Notes: a model not told the origin generated them from the sequence alone. 64,000 nt of DNA from Panorpa germanica (GCA_963678705.1 OY783217.1:6882001-6946000); one strand, 5' to 3'; numbered from the stretch's first letter, positions 12,696 through 25,034 are shown. A program made the numbers and translations.

Positions 12696-14227
12696 TTAAT
12701 TTCAAAAAAATGTTCAGATAAACTTAAGTATATTGTGGTAGAAAGAGCAACATTTCCCGTACTTCCTTTACTTTCTTCTTTTTCAAACTAAATTAAATTA
12801 AATTCCCGCTTCTACGAGGTATCCATTTTTCTTCTTATTTTAAAGGAAATCAAAAGCTGAAGAATAACAAGATTAACCTCAGTGGCAAAGCCCCTTGGGT
12901 AGTTACGTAATCGTAAATATTAAATTCAAAATACAAAGAGCGGTTAATCTTGATACAGTTATCTAATAAAAAAAAAAGTTAAAGCGGTTGGATAATGGAG
13001 GAGATGACGCCCAGACTTGTTAAGACACCGCCACATTTATTCATCTTAATGTCAAGCAGTTGGAAAGCAACAAATTTGTATTTCTTTGATGTTATTGTTT
13101 TACTTGTTAAGTATTATTTTATTCGTGTTCGTCAATATTTAATTTCGTCAACGTGTACAGAACATGTCTTTCATGTCAGTGTTGCCTGATTGTCTAGCAA
13201 TTTTTCCAAGTAGTATGTCTGACTTCAAGCGCGTTCTACGAATCGGTAAACTCCATAGGAAAGTCTCATTTTTAACCAAAAATAAATTTGCTCATAAATT
13301 TTAAAAGAAATATAATAGGATACACATAGGCAGTCTATTACGTCTCTAGCACTCTCTCTAAAAGTCGTAGACTCTAACACTTAGCTATACTTAGGTCCGT
13401 GTTAGATTCCCGAAGATGGAATACATTTATTGCATGACTGACAACGAATTTAACTCATCAAATGACAGACATATAAAAAATAAACTAAGCGCTAAGATAA
13501 GAAGGCGTAACTGTAAAGAAAAGACCCCTACTATAAATTAATTTCACATGAGAAATGGAGCAGGAAAACCGTATGCGAATCTTTGAAATAGAGAATATTG
13601 AAAATCCACAATAAATTTCTCTCGGATCGGCTGAAATTGAAATTGAGTTAATAAATTCCAGAGGCCTTGGCCTTGCACTTTTAGACACTGGTACTTAAAT
13701 ACATTAGGAAAGGCTCCTTCAAACAGATGAACTAATTTAAATCGATACGGATCACATGCAATAATAAATTGGATTTCTTTTTATAAAGCCATTAATAAAG
13801 CTCTTATGATACAACTGAATGATCCAACAAAAGAGAAGCTAAAGCTAACTTGATTAATGAGGACGAATAGCTGGAGCTTTATACTCGTAGCCGGAGCTTT
13901 TGTACGAACGCATCCGTACAATATCTTAAATAAATACCGAGCTCTTGTTTACCTTTACAAATGGATTATCACTTATTGAAGTATCTTAACTTAAGAACAA
14001 TAAGAAAGTAGTTGAATTCGATTGGTTGAGAAAATAAAATGGATTATACTGTGGAAATAATATAGGAAGATTGTAGATTACACACCAGCTTTAGGAATAA
14101 CGTTAAAGGTTATATCTAGTTGAAGTATTCGAAAACATTGACTGATTATCCAAATATAACATTTGGAAGATAATTGCTAAAAATTATAAATCGTTTTGAG
14201 CGTTTATAGATACCCCGTTACACACAA

Positions 14228-14455
14228 AGCATATATGTAACCTTACATTTATGTAATAATTATTTTATAGCTATTTTAAAGACCTTTAATACAGTGTTCT
14301 TTAGATTCTATTATCCTAAAAGGGGTCTTTTTAAGAAGTTATATAAATATATTAATGAACTAAAAGGCAGACTTATTTTTCAAAAAGCCAAAAAAGAAAA
14401 ATATGTAAAATTGTTAACGTAACAGGTAATTTTTCTTATGTTAAATAAACTGTGT
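14228..14455 (-). mobile_element. Family D element, diverged
   Basis: Contains aattattttatagctatttt, cctaaaaggggtctttttaa and aacgtaacaggtaatttttc, matching the family D order in reverse orientation. Confidence 0.55.
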
Positions 14456-15293
14456 TTAGAGAGACAAATAACCACTGTGAACCAATGTGTCGATCACCTT
14501 CAAATTTTGCTAGTTTTTCTGGCATATCAAGAAGCAAAATGAACTCTTAACGTCAACGAAAATAGAGCGAATTTTTACCGAAAAAGGCGATATGTTCAAA
14601 GCAATATATCTATCATATTCATAAATATTTTTTACTAAAACAAATTTTAGTAGATACTTAAAACCATACTTTTTAATGTAAAAAGAATAATATTTGAAAA
14701 CCCCACACGTTTCCCCAGAAAAAAAAACAAAAAAAAACATCTTTTTTTCAGCAACGAAATACAAGTAATCCCTTAACAAAAATTTAAGTTTTACTCGTTG
14801 CAAAAAGCGTCATCTAGTAGATTCTGTATATAAGTAATGTTTCTAAAAACGATTACAAAAAGCTTTACTATAATTTGCCTACTAATGCCTATCACTTGTA
14901 AGCAATATATTTTTATAAACATTAAAAAAACAATTTTCCAACATCTTTCAAACACAATTTTATTAAATTCACTGTTGAAAGTAAAATGTTTTCAATATAG
15001 TAACTATGTAATACATTTCATATTGAAAACAATATCGCTTTTATTTATAAGTTGAATATAAAACACAATATATGTATACTCACTCCTACGTATTCATGTA
15101 TCATCAATATACCATTTATTTTTCTTTGCCTCTCTTCTACTTTACGAATTTTGTAATTTCTTCAGAATGTTTTTGTTATCAACAACATATGTTATAAAAA
15201 TATGTGAATTACAAATCAATTTTTATATTACAAAATAGAAAACTTTTCTCTTGCTATTTATTTAAATTTTAATATCCATTCCGCTAAGCACAG

Positions 15294-15530
15294 TTATGTA
15301 TATTTAAGGTTATCTAACGTAACAAAAGTTACCTGTTACTTAAAAGTTTTATTGCTTTTTTTAATAAATCTGTCCATCTGCTTATTAACAACAAAACTTT
15401 TCAAGATCACCGTTTTAAGGAATTTTAAATTTTAAGAAGTCCTTTTTAAGTTAAAGGTTTTTACAATAGCTATAAAATAATAAAATAAATCCTTTTAGAT
15501 TAAATATTAATACGTTTTTCTTAAGTTAAG
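15294..15530 (+). mobile_element. Family D element
   Basis: Carries ctaacgtaacaaaagttacc near the left and tttacaatagctataaaata then ccttttagattaaatatta near the right, as in the copy at 20480. Confidence 0.65.
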
Positions 15531-16604
15531 TATTACAAGAAGGTAAGGTAACTTTTTAAAAGTAAGTTCGTAGGATGATTTTTATAAATGGCGCCACTAT
15601 TGACAACTCCATATGATTTTTACCAGTCTTTAGTCGTTTACCTTCAAACGATATGTGCCAAAATTTCATTAGATTCTGACAATTGCTTTACGATGTACAG
15701 CGGTTTTAGTGACGCTACTTTTGTAATTTTCAAAGGTCGGTTGGTTCTATCCAAAAATCATATGGATTTGTTAATAGTGACGCCATCTACCTGTCATCTT
15801 AAGAACTTATGAAGTGATGACATTTCGATTTTGTCATTCTTGTTAAAAAAAATTTTTTCCGTATTTTTCTTTGAGGGAAGGTCTTACAAACTCTTGTCCC
15901 TTTAAATCAAACTTTTATTTTTAATATACGTATACATATTTCTGTGATTAATTAAAAATATTCCGAAACCTGAGATCAGTGCATTTACTTGTATGCATAT
16001 AAAGTAGCCTACTAAACAGGATGAAACAGCAATACCAAAGTGAAACAGCATGAGTCTGTAAATGAATATAGTGTGTAAGTAACATTTGGTAAATTTTCAA
16101 GGCTCTGATCTGCAGCTGGTACCGTTTCATTTCCTTATTTTCTTAAAGTAATAACATCCCCATCCTTCCGGGCCTTTTCATTTCTTCGAACAAATGAGAA
16201 TGTTGCAAACTTTCTTTGTATCGTATATCATGATAGACATAATAGACCATGAGCTTACAACATATGTCGGGTTGGTATAAAATCACAAGACTGATGTTGT
16301 AAAACTTTTCATTTTAAAGTTATTCATATTTAGTTACTATCTCCTTCAATATACACCCCCTTCTATCCCTACTCTGCTCCATGCGAGTTCTCCTTTGTTT
16401 AAAACAGTGCTGGAGGTCTTCTTCTGCGAGATCGTTTATGACGTGTTCCTCTTTTTATTACACAGCTTCAACGATTTGAAATCCTGTTGCTTTTAATGGA
16501 GATGTGTCTTAATTACAACTTAATTTAAGGGGTACTATCGTCTTAGATTTATACTGGATAAAATAGAATCTATGATAAATAGGATTAATAAATCTGTGAT
16601 AAGA

Positions 16605-16660
16605 AGCCATCCATAAATTATGTCACACGTAAAGGTGGGATAGGGGTCAGAAGCGTTGTT
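16605..16660. mobile_element. Possible transposon terminus
   Basis: ccataaattatgtcacacgt followed by a G-rich run resembles a class of DNA-transposon ends with ATGTCAC and GGGGG. A G-rich partner near 16880-16900 is in direct, not inverted, orientation, so the element is not defined. Confidence 0.25.
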
Positions 16661-17384
16661 TGTGAAGCATTATTTATATATAAAAAAGTTGTAAAAAAAA
16701 GTTAAAGAAAGGTAATTTTGTGAAAATATATTAGGTTATAAAAATTTCCGCGAAGGGCAATATAAATTTAAATAAAAAGGGTTAAAAAACGTAATTTCAT
16801 AAATAAATTTCCATGAGATCTAAAAAAACAAAAGGTCATTTATTCTAAGAACAATAAAATATTACAAAAAAATTTATAAATTGATGAGGGGGCGGTCAGA
16901 ATAAAAGGAAATTTATGTAATGTATTTCTTCTAATGATGCAACACATTTCTGCTTTTAAGGAGTACAAATTTAGATTCATTTGAATTTTAATTTCGAGTC
17001 AAAATGTTTTTCTATTAAATTTTAATATTTACATATACGTAGTGTTTAGTATGGTCGGAGTTGGATGTTTTTTTACCGACTCCACAGCATTGGTTTTAGT
17101 AATATGAATTGATTTAACATATATGTTATGAGCTCCTGGTCTATAAACCATATTTTCTCAACCCGGAACATAAAGCATGGAAACTACAACATAAAACATC
17201 ACCAGGTATAAAAATTGTAAGTCCACATTTTGATACGCTGCGACCGAGCCGCTTTATCTGTTTTTTACATAAAACATAAATTTAAATAACACAAAATAAA
17301 AGGATATGAATTTTTTTTGTTTCGTGTATAGTGTACAATGTACATATATGTATGTAGCATATACAGACTCCTTTATATAAACAG

Positions 17385-17534
17385 GAGAAAACCATCCTCA
17401 ACAAGACCGTAATGTCTGCCCGTAAAGAAACCTTTTATCGCATAATTTCTATAAAATCCAGACAGCGTATCGCAGCGCCGCGTTTAGCGTCTTCGTCAAC
17501 TACAGTTTGGGCACACGTAATGGACGTAAAATAA
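17385..17534 (+). other. Coding-like open frame, unrecognised (49 codons)
   Basis: After acceptor-like ataaacag it reads EKTILNKTVMSARKETFY, then SRQRIAAPRLASSSTTVWA, to TAA. The minus strand is also partly open here, so the coding strand is uncertain; a transposon relic is equally possible. Confidence 0.2.
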
Positions 17535-17684
17535 CGTAAAATATAAATAAATTTATTTTGCTTTGTTGGGTTTTGTATTAAATTCCGTTTATAAAACTAT
17601 TATAATAGACTGGTTTCATTTCTTGGGAAATTGTCATTGGTGGGCAAATTGTCGGACAAGGTGGTAAACAACCTTTTTTCGATT

Positions 17685-17846
17685 GGTGAGGCCTAGATCC
17701 CACTGAGGAATATTGTCGCGCGAATTCTGTAGCACATGGAATCATATGAACGTACAACCACTGAGGTTTTAATTACGGGAGTGTTAGTATATGAAATCGA
17801 AGGAAAAAAGAGCTGAATTATTCCGCTGTGAGATCCAGACCTCACC
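17685..17846. mobile_element. Family F inverted-repeat element, 162 bp
   Basis: The ends ggtgaggcctagatcccact and the reverse complement of the right end, ggtgaggtctggatctcaca, are inverted repeats. TCGATT occurs on both sides nearby but not at identical spacing. A truncated copy follows at 26911. Confidence 0.7.
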
Positions 17847-17921
17847 AGACTCGATTTTGACATATTAGTCTCTATAAGATCTCCTTTTTTATTTGGCCGG
17901 AAAAATGATAAAATGTTTTAA

Positions 17922-18540
17922 GGGGGTTAATTTTTTAATTAATTAATATATAATTATTTCTATAATTACTACATGATAAAATGACATTTGAAGAATACTT
18001 TGTGAAATTTTCATAAAAAAATGTCAACAAAAAAGGCATTGACAGCGAATCTACGCAGACGTCACAAAAAAAAATAACAATTCGGTGCCACTCATAACTC
18101 ATCATTGGATGTTCTATAAAACCAAAATGATTTCATTAGTTGATAAGTTTCTGCAGTTAACGCTGTCAAATTTGTGTTTTTTTATTGATTTTTCAATTTA
18201 TTACAGCACCTTAAAGTCAATATCCCGGTTTTTCATGAAAAAAATCAGAAACTTTGTTATTTTAAAATACGTTAAAATTAAAAATAAAAACAAACTCGAC
18301 AGCGTTACCTCGTCATTTATGTAAAGAAAGAGTGTGCAAAATTTCAAAAGAATCGGTTCAGTAGATTTTGAGCTAGAGAGGACACCAACTCTGAAAAAGC
18401 TAAGTGTGAGAAACTGCATTTAAAAGTTTCAAAGTAACACGAAAGCAGACCAGAGAGGTAAAGACTTAAAACTCTATATCTCCGACAGTTTTATTCCAAT
18501 CGATTTCAAATTTTTACACAATAAACTTAATAAGTTGTTG
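17922..18540. mobile_element. Probable piggyBac-type element, right end not found
   Basis: Starts TTAA/gggggttaattttt at 17918. It contains motifs like those of the 11455 element, such as caatcgatttcaaatttttacac-type and gaatcggttcagtagatttt pieces. The right terminus is missing or eroded. Confidence 0.4.
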
Positions 18541-19407
18541 CTGTTGAAAAAAAGGAGAAACCTTCGATAAACCGAAAAAAACCGATAAATTGAAAATCGA
18601 TAATCTGATGCGATCTGGTGAAGCTAAGAGAGAAAGACTTTCAGTACTGTTTCGAACAATGAAAAATGCGCATGGAGCGTTGTAGGAATAGAGGAGTGGT
18701 GTATATTGAAGGGGGTAATAATTATTTATGTATAAATTCAAAATAAAAAGTTTTACAGCGTCTCATTATTTTATATCCACTGCTCGTACACGCGATATGC
18801 TATGCATGTACAAAATAAGAAATTGTTCAATTCCCTTATGTACTCGTACTAATATCTTGTTTTAAATGATCCCATAAAGTTTTCTGGAACTCTTTGGTGT
18901 GGCTGTGCTGTGCCGTCGTACGCATAATACATTTTGCTTGGCTTTCGATATAAACAGGATATTTGAACTTTAAATCGCCTTTGAGTGTAGCTTCCATTGA
19001 CACCTAATTTTCTGTAGGAGATTTACTTGAGTTCAGTAGTAAAGCTCTTCCACGCTTTAGGCAGTTCAAAATACTAAAAGAATTTTTCAATTTAGAAAGT
19101 TTATAAGACGAATGGAATTCTTATATGTATACGTTTTATTGTATATGTAAATTTCATATTCAAAATTAGATTTACTCGAACATATTGTGAGAATTTTGAT
19201 ATACGAGTATACAAGTAAAACAATAGTACTTATCTATATAATTTCAATTCTTGAATTATTCACTTCTATGTTACTGACATGCTTGTATATCATGGAGAGA
19301 AATGCGTAGGCTCTTTAGTCTTCTTATATTCTATAAAATTGTAGTAGATAAGTATATTCATGAGCGTGCACACAATTTTAGCAGAGGGCAACAAGTCAAC
19401 GACAAAT
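18541..19407. other. Gene-free sequence
   Basis: Nothing beyond chance open frames. Confidence 0.6.
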
Positions 19408-19920
19408 AATGGGCTTGTGTCCTTATTTTTTAGTGGTCGATTTTTCAATTGTTAATTGAAATTGATGTTAATATATATTGGTTAATATATATGTTAATGT
19501 GTATTGGCGTGTCTATTTTATTAAATATCTAAATATTGACGGAGATATAGCAATTAAAAGTTTGAATTATAGTTTTAGCGCTAGAAATGGTCGGCCATAT
19601 TTGTATGACGTGAAATGCATTTTAACGTCAGCTATTTGTTGAGTAGGTCAGTGCTGTGATAATGTTCTGTAGCTGTTGGTAGACAAATAATCAAGTCAAA
19701 TCAAAGAATAATAAGTTTTTATTTTATTTAACCCTGCTAAGGCAGACATAATATTGAAATTTGATTGTTCCTTGAAATAGCTGTAAATAATATTTGATAT
19801 TTTGATATATAAATACATATAGCAGAGATTTATGATCTGTAAGGTTGGTAACCTTACACAAGGATTGTGATGTCACATGCACTTGGAATGTGTACATGTA
19901 CAACGTTGAATCCCTTTAAT
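19408..19920 (-). mobile_element. Family A element, truncated
   Basis: Starts aatgggcttgtgtcctta and runs to tccctttaat, lacking the last ~120 bp of the full copy. It contains a perfect hairpin tgtaaggttggtaacctta near 19838-19858. Confidence 0.85.
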
Positions 19921-20479
19921 AAGCGTATAAATATGAAGCGTATAAATTATAAGTGAAATTCTGGATTAAAATAATACACCTACAAATATTATTACTTCAA
20001 ATGTACCCCAAATACAAAGCATAGCTCTAAAAACTCCAAATTTTTCAATCCACAACATTTGCAGCACTTTAAAAAAAAGGAAACCAGAAGCACTTACGAT
20101 AAGAGTAGGTTTATGAAGATTTTTTTCCAAATTATAGATACCCTGTGTTTTAATAAAAAGTTTATCTTTTTTGCCCTTTCGATATATTATATTCATATGT
20201 TCAATATTATGTACTTAATGTCTTTGCAAAGTTTCGTTTCTTTTTTATTTTTATTTCGGCTAGATTCATTTTTATCCCCAATTATGGTTGTCCCCATTTG
20301 AAATCTGGTACGACTGAGTTGAGGCTATCCTCATATAAAATTTAAAAAATTTGAATATGCTTTATTTCTGTCTTCGATTTTGATACAAAAAACTAAACTG
20401 TACAAGAGAAAGGAACTGTTTTCCTAATTTCGCAGAATGAATTAAAGGATGAAATAAATGTGGGTCCGTTAAATGCAAC

Positions 20480-20700
20480 TACGTGTATTTAGGGTTTATC
20501 TAACATAACAAAAGTTACCTGTTATGTAAACTAATTTACCTGTTATACAACGTTTTGTGATTTTTTACTGCGTTTTGAAAATAAATCGCTTTATCATACT
20601 TTAATTGACTTAAAACCTTTTTAGGACTTTTAGAATAGCTCTAAAATAATAAAGACTCTTTTAGATTAAATATTACAAAAATATTACATGAATGTAATTT
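20480..20700 (+). mobile_element. Family D element
   Basis: Contains ctaacataacaaaagttacc with a partial internal duplication (ttacctgttatgtaa then ttacctgttataca), followed by ctctaaaataataaagactc and ttttagattaaatatta. Confidence 0.7.
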
Positions 20701-21116
20701 AACATCCATGTTCTTTCTTTATTGGGTTAAATATTCTCCTAAATTACTAAATAAGAAAAGAGCATTCCAAAATTAATAACTGGTTATATTATTTATTATT
20801 ATTTGTATTATTTATAATTTATATACAATGTACGAATTAGCATCATAATTATTTTCTTGATGTTTTTAAAAGCTTATCGGCTGTGGTGCTATACCACTTG
20901 AATATTTGAACGTTATATGAATTCGTATTGCAGAGAGGCCTTCTGTATATACTGATAATTATCATACGTATACATAGTCATCTATGCATGATTATCTTGC
21001 CACATTCATAATTAGCATCTTTCACAAATTATTTTTCTTGGATTCATCCTAATCTTGACTAAATTTAATTACATATCTCTAAAAACAAGAGACCATCTTT
21101 TAACTTTGTTTACGTC

Positions 21117-21260
21117 TTAATCTGCAAGCGTTTCCATTGTTATACTCGGGTTCACGTTATTCTTTTCACAGTAATCAAGGAAAGTGTTCCAACTAAGCTC
21201 AAGTTTCAACTTGTTTTTGTTTACATCTTCGGAGGGAATACGAAGACATCTGGCTACCAT
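21117..21260 (-). other. Coding-like open frame, unrecognised (47 codons)
   Basis: Begins at ATG 21260 and reads LRIPSEDVNKNK then SWNTFLDYCEKNNVNP before stopping at TAA 21119-21117. The composition is protein-like; an acceptor (ggtag or gccag) near the start would also allow it to be a final exon. No family recognised. Confidence 0.25.
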
Positions 21261-21589
21261 TAATCAAGTCTACGTAGCGCCATTCATCAACAGCTACTCT
21301 TTTTAATTGTATGAGTATGAAAGTGAGTTTAGCTAAACTTATAAATATTTAAAACCAGTCTACGACCCGCGCCTGCCAGCCTGGCGTCTTGAACATGATT
21401 AGTGAGTCAAGAGAACTTTAACATTGAAAATATTACTCAGTGTCAAAGAATAAATTTTTATTGGAGGAAAAAATAAATAAGTAACTTAAAGATTGATGAC
21501 TATCAATTATTTCAGTGGGTTCAGACCTAATAAAGACGAGAACATAACGCTGTTGTATAGACCAGTGGTAGTGGAGCAAGAGGAACGTG

Positions 21590-21650
21590 GAAACTTCGAA
21601 TTATCGAAGATTTCGATATTACCGAGATTCGACTTATCGACGTGCTTTCT
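21590..21650. mobile_element. pogo/Tigger-like subterminal repeats
   Basis: Three iterations of a ~17 bp unit: acttcgaattatcgaagat, ttcgatattaccgagat, tcgacttatcgacg. Iterated TTCGA..TATCGA blocks are typical of pogo/Tigger ends. A related block lies at 22630-22705. Confidence 0.35.
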
Positions 21651-21773
21651 GACTGCCTTCGATATGTAGAGATTCACACTAAAATCTTTAAACACTCACG
21701 GTAATTAGAAAAACTACATTTTATTGAATTATAAAATACTGTTACAGTAATAACACCATATTACATTGATTAA

Positions 21774-22524
21774 GGAGGTATAGGACGTAAAGGTAAATGA
21801 TGAAATCGTCGTGAAATTTGGAGGGTCGATACAAATAGTTAAAATGCATGCTGTCTCAAAATTTTAGAGACTTAGGGTTCATAGTTTTCTTTTTCTACAT
21901 GATTAAAAATAGTCATTTTCCATACAAATCATAATTTTTAGCTCAATTTCACCACATAATATAACTTTTAACTATAAAAAAATGGTGACACGGCTTTCAA
22001 AAACTAGGTGTATATAAAATAATCTTTTCTGTAACTATTGCAAAAAGAAAATTATCAAAAGGATACCTATTTACGAAAATATTTAAATAAAACCAGTAAG
22101 AAACTGTAATTGTGGGTTATGAGCCGGCAACGTTGCAAATGCCAATTTGAGCGGGAAATTCAAAATCTCAATAAATATTATATAAAATATAACAATTTAT
22201 TTGTAGAACCAAATCACGCATGCGTTAACACACGTAAATTTACTGCGTTGCCAAATTTATTATTCCTTTTTCAAAATATTTAATTTGAATTTAAATTGAA
22301 TTAATATAAATTTGATATTAATTATAGGTAATTTTTCATTTATTAAACTATTGTATGCATAAAAAAATCATTTTAACAAGCAAAAAGCAGTTTAATAGGG
22401 AATTGAAAAATTCATTTTCAAAGGTACAGTCCTAATATTTGCTCGTCCCTCATGTACTTCGTATTTTGCATTTCGTATTACCGAGAGATAAACTTTTTCC
22501 ATTGACGGTACGTCCTGTACCTCC
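21774..22524. mobile_element. piggyBac-type MITE, 751 bp, TTAA on both sides
   Basis: TTAA at 21770-21773 and 22525-22528 flanks inverted ends: ggaggtataggacgtaaagg left, and ggaggtacaggacgtaccgt as reverse complement of the right. No open frame of note inside. Confidence 0.85.
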
Positions 22525-22629
22525 TTAATTGAGGTTTGTTAAGAAAGTGTCACTTTATCCAATTCGAAATGTCGAGTTTTATTCTGACCAGTAATTCGAT
22601 ATGTGGAGGTAAAAATAACATGGACAAAC

Positions 22630-22705
22630 AAAGTGAATGGAAAACTTCGATTTATCAAGGAATTCGATAATATCGAGGTTCGAGATATTGAAGTAGCACT
22701 CTAAG
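22630..22705. mobile_element. pogo/Tigger-like subterminal repeats, second block
   Basis: acttcgatttatcaaggaat, tcgataatatcgaggttcga and gatattgaag repeat the pattern seen at 21590-21650. Confidence 0.35.
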
Positions 22706-23951
22706 AACATTCAACAATTTAGATTTATTTCTAGAACCAAATCTTACGCAAAATTGTATCTATCTTATCTGAAATTACCTTTTCCTTTAGCTCGCACATG
22801 AAATCAATTATGACTAGTAACAATTGATCCAAGTTTTTAGGGTTTTCTCTAGTTTCAACGCGGTATCAATTCTATCTAATCACAATTTCCTTCCAACATA
22901 TCTGAAATAACTTTCTTTCAGTTAGTCAGTCTAGTTATATTTGACCCGAGTTTTTGGGGACCTTTTATGTCGGACTCAATGTCAGCACGATGAGGACATT
23001 TAATTTAAAATGATTATTCAGACCCATTGCGGGTGGTGTAGTAGGGCACATCACTAGACGGACATAAAATACGCAACTGCACAACTGAAGTAACTTAGAA
23101 CTTAATAATACTTCTAAACTAAATAACTTCTAAAATCAAACCTTGTTCTATCCACTCGGTTTTTTGAAAAGTAATTGGTAGTTATTTTGCTCGGTTAACC
23201 GAAATAAACAGAAAAAACGACCTACGTAAAAATATCAGTAAACAAGGTTTTCAGTTCCAGGTGTTGCTACAGAATCGCTGTATTTTTCAATTTAGTAGAC
23301 TACACACAATGTTTTTTTATTTTCCATTTGTTTTTACCTAGAGAATAAGCTCAATTCATTCTAGAATGACATATTAAATGTCTCCGTTGACAATCCCACC
23401 CCAAATGTCTTTTTAACGTAACTTTACTAAATAAATGATAGGTTTTTCCTGTGGTTTTTTCCTTTTTTCTTAACTTTTCTTTCAGACTTTTAAGATTAAT
23501 AGTTTTCCGATCTGTCTCTCTTTTCGTCATCACAAATAAACTACGGATATTGGTAGCTGGTCGTTTGTGAATGACGAACACGCGGATGGACGGATGGACG
23601 GATGGCGGATAGACGGACGGCCAATCATGGGAAATCGTAAAAATATATTACTAATAAAACCTTGTATAAGCTTTCGTGCCAAGTGATAAAATTTTTATAA
23701 AGAATGAGCGTCCAAATGGATTCGAGCCAGGAGACCGCGCTTGGGGTCCTTCTTATGGAAGGAGCTTTTCTAAATAAACTTTATAGCTTACCGAGATTCA
23801 ATGTTCATTATTATATTAACTTATTGGCTTATTATTGACTAGTTCAACAATAAGGCTACTGATACATAGTTTGAGTAGATAATTATACAGTATCATTTAA
23901 ATCAAATGTAACAGTTATGTAGCAGTTATTACATGCGTACCTTGAGTGGAC
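22706..23951. other. Gene-free sequence
   Basis: Contains the (ggatggac)n repeat; no gene supported. Confidence 0.5.
23580..23622. repeat. (ggatggac)n tandem repeat
   Basis: gcggatggacggatggacgg continues with degenerate units to cggacgg. An 8 bp unit with about five copies. Confidence 0.85.
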
Positions 23952-24020
23952 AATGGGTTTGTGAACTTTTTTCTAGGGGTCGTTTTTTTAAATTTCGATT
24001 GTAATAAATTTTAATATATG
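23952..24020 (-). mobile_element. Family A fragment
   Basis: aatgggtttgtgaacttttt followed by ctaggggtcg matches the terminus of family A with changes. It lies 110 bp left of a complete copy. Confidence 0.5.
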
Positions 24021-24129
24021 TACCAGGTGTATGCATAAGTTTTTTCCGGTCTTTTTGGTAAAAAGTGTCCTTGTCCCTTTTATAGTTCGAACAAATTTCA
24101 TTCAAAACTGTTTTATATGTTTAGAATAA

Positions 24130-24768
24130 AATGGGCTTGTGTCCTATGTCTTAATTTCTATAAAAGTGTACTATATATTGATAAAGTGGGTTACTAGAAC
24201 CTCAAATGTTCAATTATTTTTTAATAACTCCTTATATGTTAAGAGATATTAACAATTAAAAAAGTCATTTTGTCTCTTTAATTATTAAAGGGATTCAACG
24301 TTGTACACATTCCAAGTGCATGTGACATCACAATCCTTGTGTAAGATTACCAACCTTACAGCTCATAAATCTCTGCTATATGTATTTATATATCATAATA
24401 TCAAATATTATTTACAGCTATTTCAAGGAACAATAAAATTCCAATATTATGTCTGCCTTAGCAGGGTTAAATAAAATAAAAACTTATTATTCTTTGATTT
24501 GACTTGATTATTTGACTACCAATAGCTACAGAACATTACCACAGCACTGACCTACTTAACAAATAACTGACGTTAAAATGCATTTAACGTCATACAAATA
24601 TGGCCGACCATTTCTAGCGCTAAAACTACAATTCAAACTTTTAATTGCTATATCTCCGTCAATATTTAGATATTTAATAAAATAGACACGCCAATACACA
24701 TTTATTAACATCAATTTCAATCAACAATTGAAAAATCGACCACTAAAAAATGAGGACACAAGCTCATT
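24130..24768 (+). mobile_element. Family A element, complete reference copy (639 bp)
   Basis: 16 bp terminal inverted repeats: aatgggcttgtgtcct at the left and aggacacaagctcatt at the right. The 8 bp outside each terminal TGGG core match at 6 of 8 positions, suggesting a worn hAT-like 8 bp duplication. No transposase frame. The interior carries an inverted repeat around gtaagattaccaaccttac. Confidence 0.85.
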
Positions 24769-24851
24769 ATAAAAGTCGGTTCTTTAACAATAGTTTTTCT
24801 ATTCTACAAGCTTACATGCCTATTGTTCAGATCCGAAAGCAGTGGTACACA

Positions 24852-25034
24852 TTACAAATGTATGCAACGGTATTCTCTTTTATTAAATTCAATGCGTTGG
24901 CTTCTTTCCAGTGTCACTTTGTAAACACCTTCCGCAAGACAGGGATAATATATTTCTGTGTATCTTGTCATGTCGGAAGGCTCAGTTTCATATACCACGT
25001 GCGATAATGAAGATGTTCTGTAGGCAGCGGCTGC
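24852..25034 (-). other. Coding-like open frame, unrecognised
   Basis: A 60-codon open stretch follows a stop codon and possible acceptors (agataag/CAG). It contains YETEPSDMTRYTEIYYP and VYKVTLERSQRIEFNKREY and stops at 24854-24852. Its hydrophilic composition is more protein-like than the overlapping plus-strand frame. It could be an old transposon fragment or an exon. Confidence 0.25.

Larger units (their letters stand above)
12696..17684. other. Gene-free stretch between repeat elements
   Basis: Outside the two family D copies, the possible terminus at 16605 and the open frame at 17385, only chance open frames are visible. Confidence 0.5.

Noticed and set aside
15588-15812. 74-codon plus-strand open frame beginning MAPLLTTPYDFYQS
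   Set aside because: No homology recognised and no splice or conservation evidence; possibly chance.
23705-23765. Possible tRNA (ggctcgaatcc on the minus strand)
   Set aside because: The T-loop-like string is not framed by a pairing T stem, and no acceptor or anticodon stem can be drawn.
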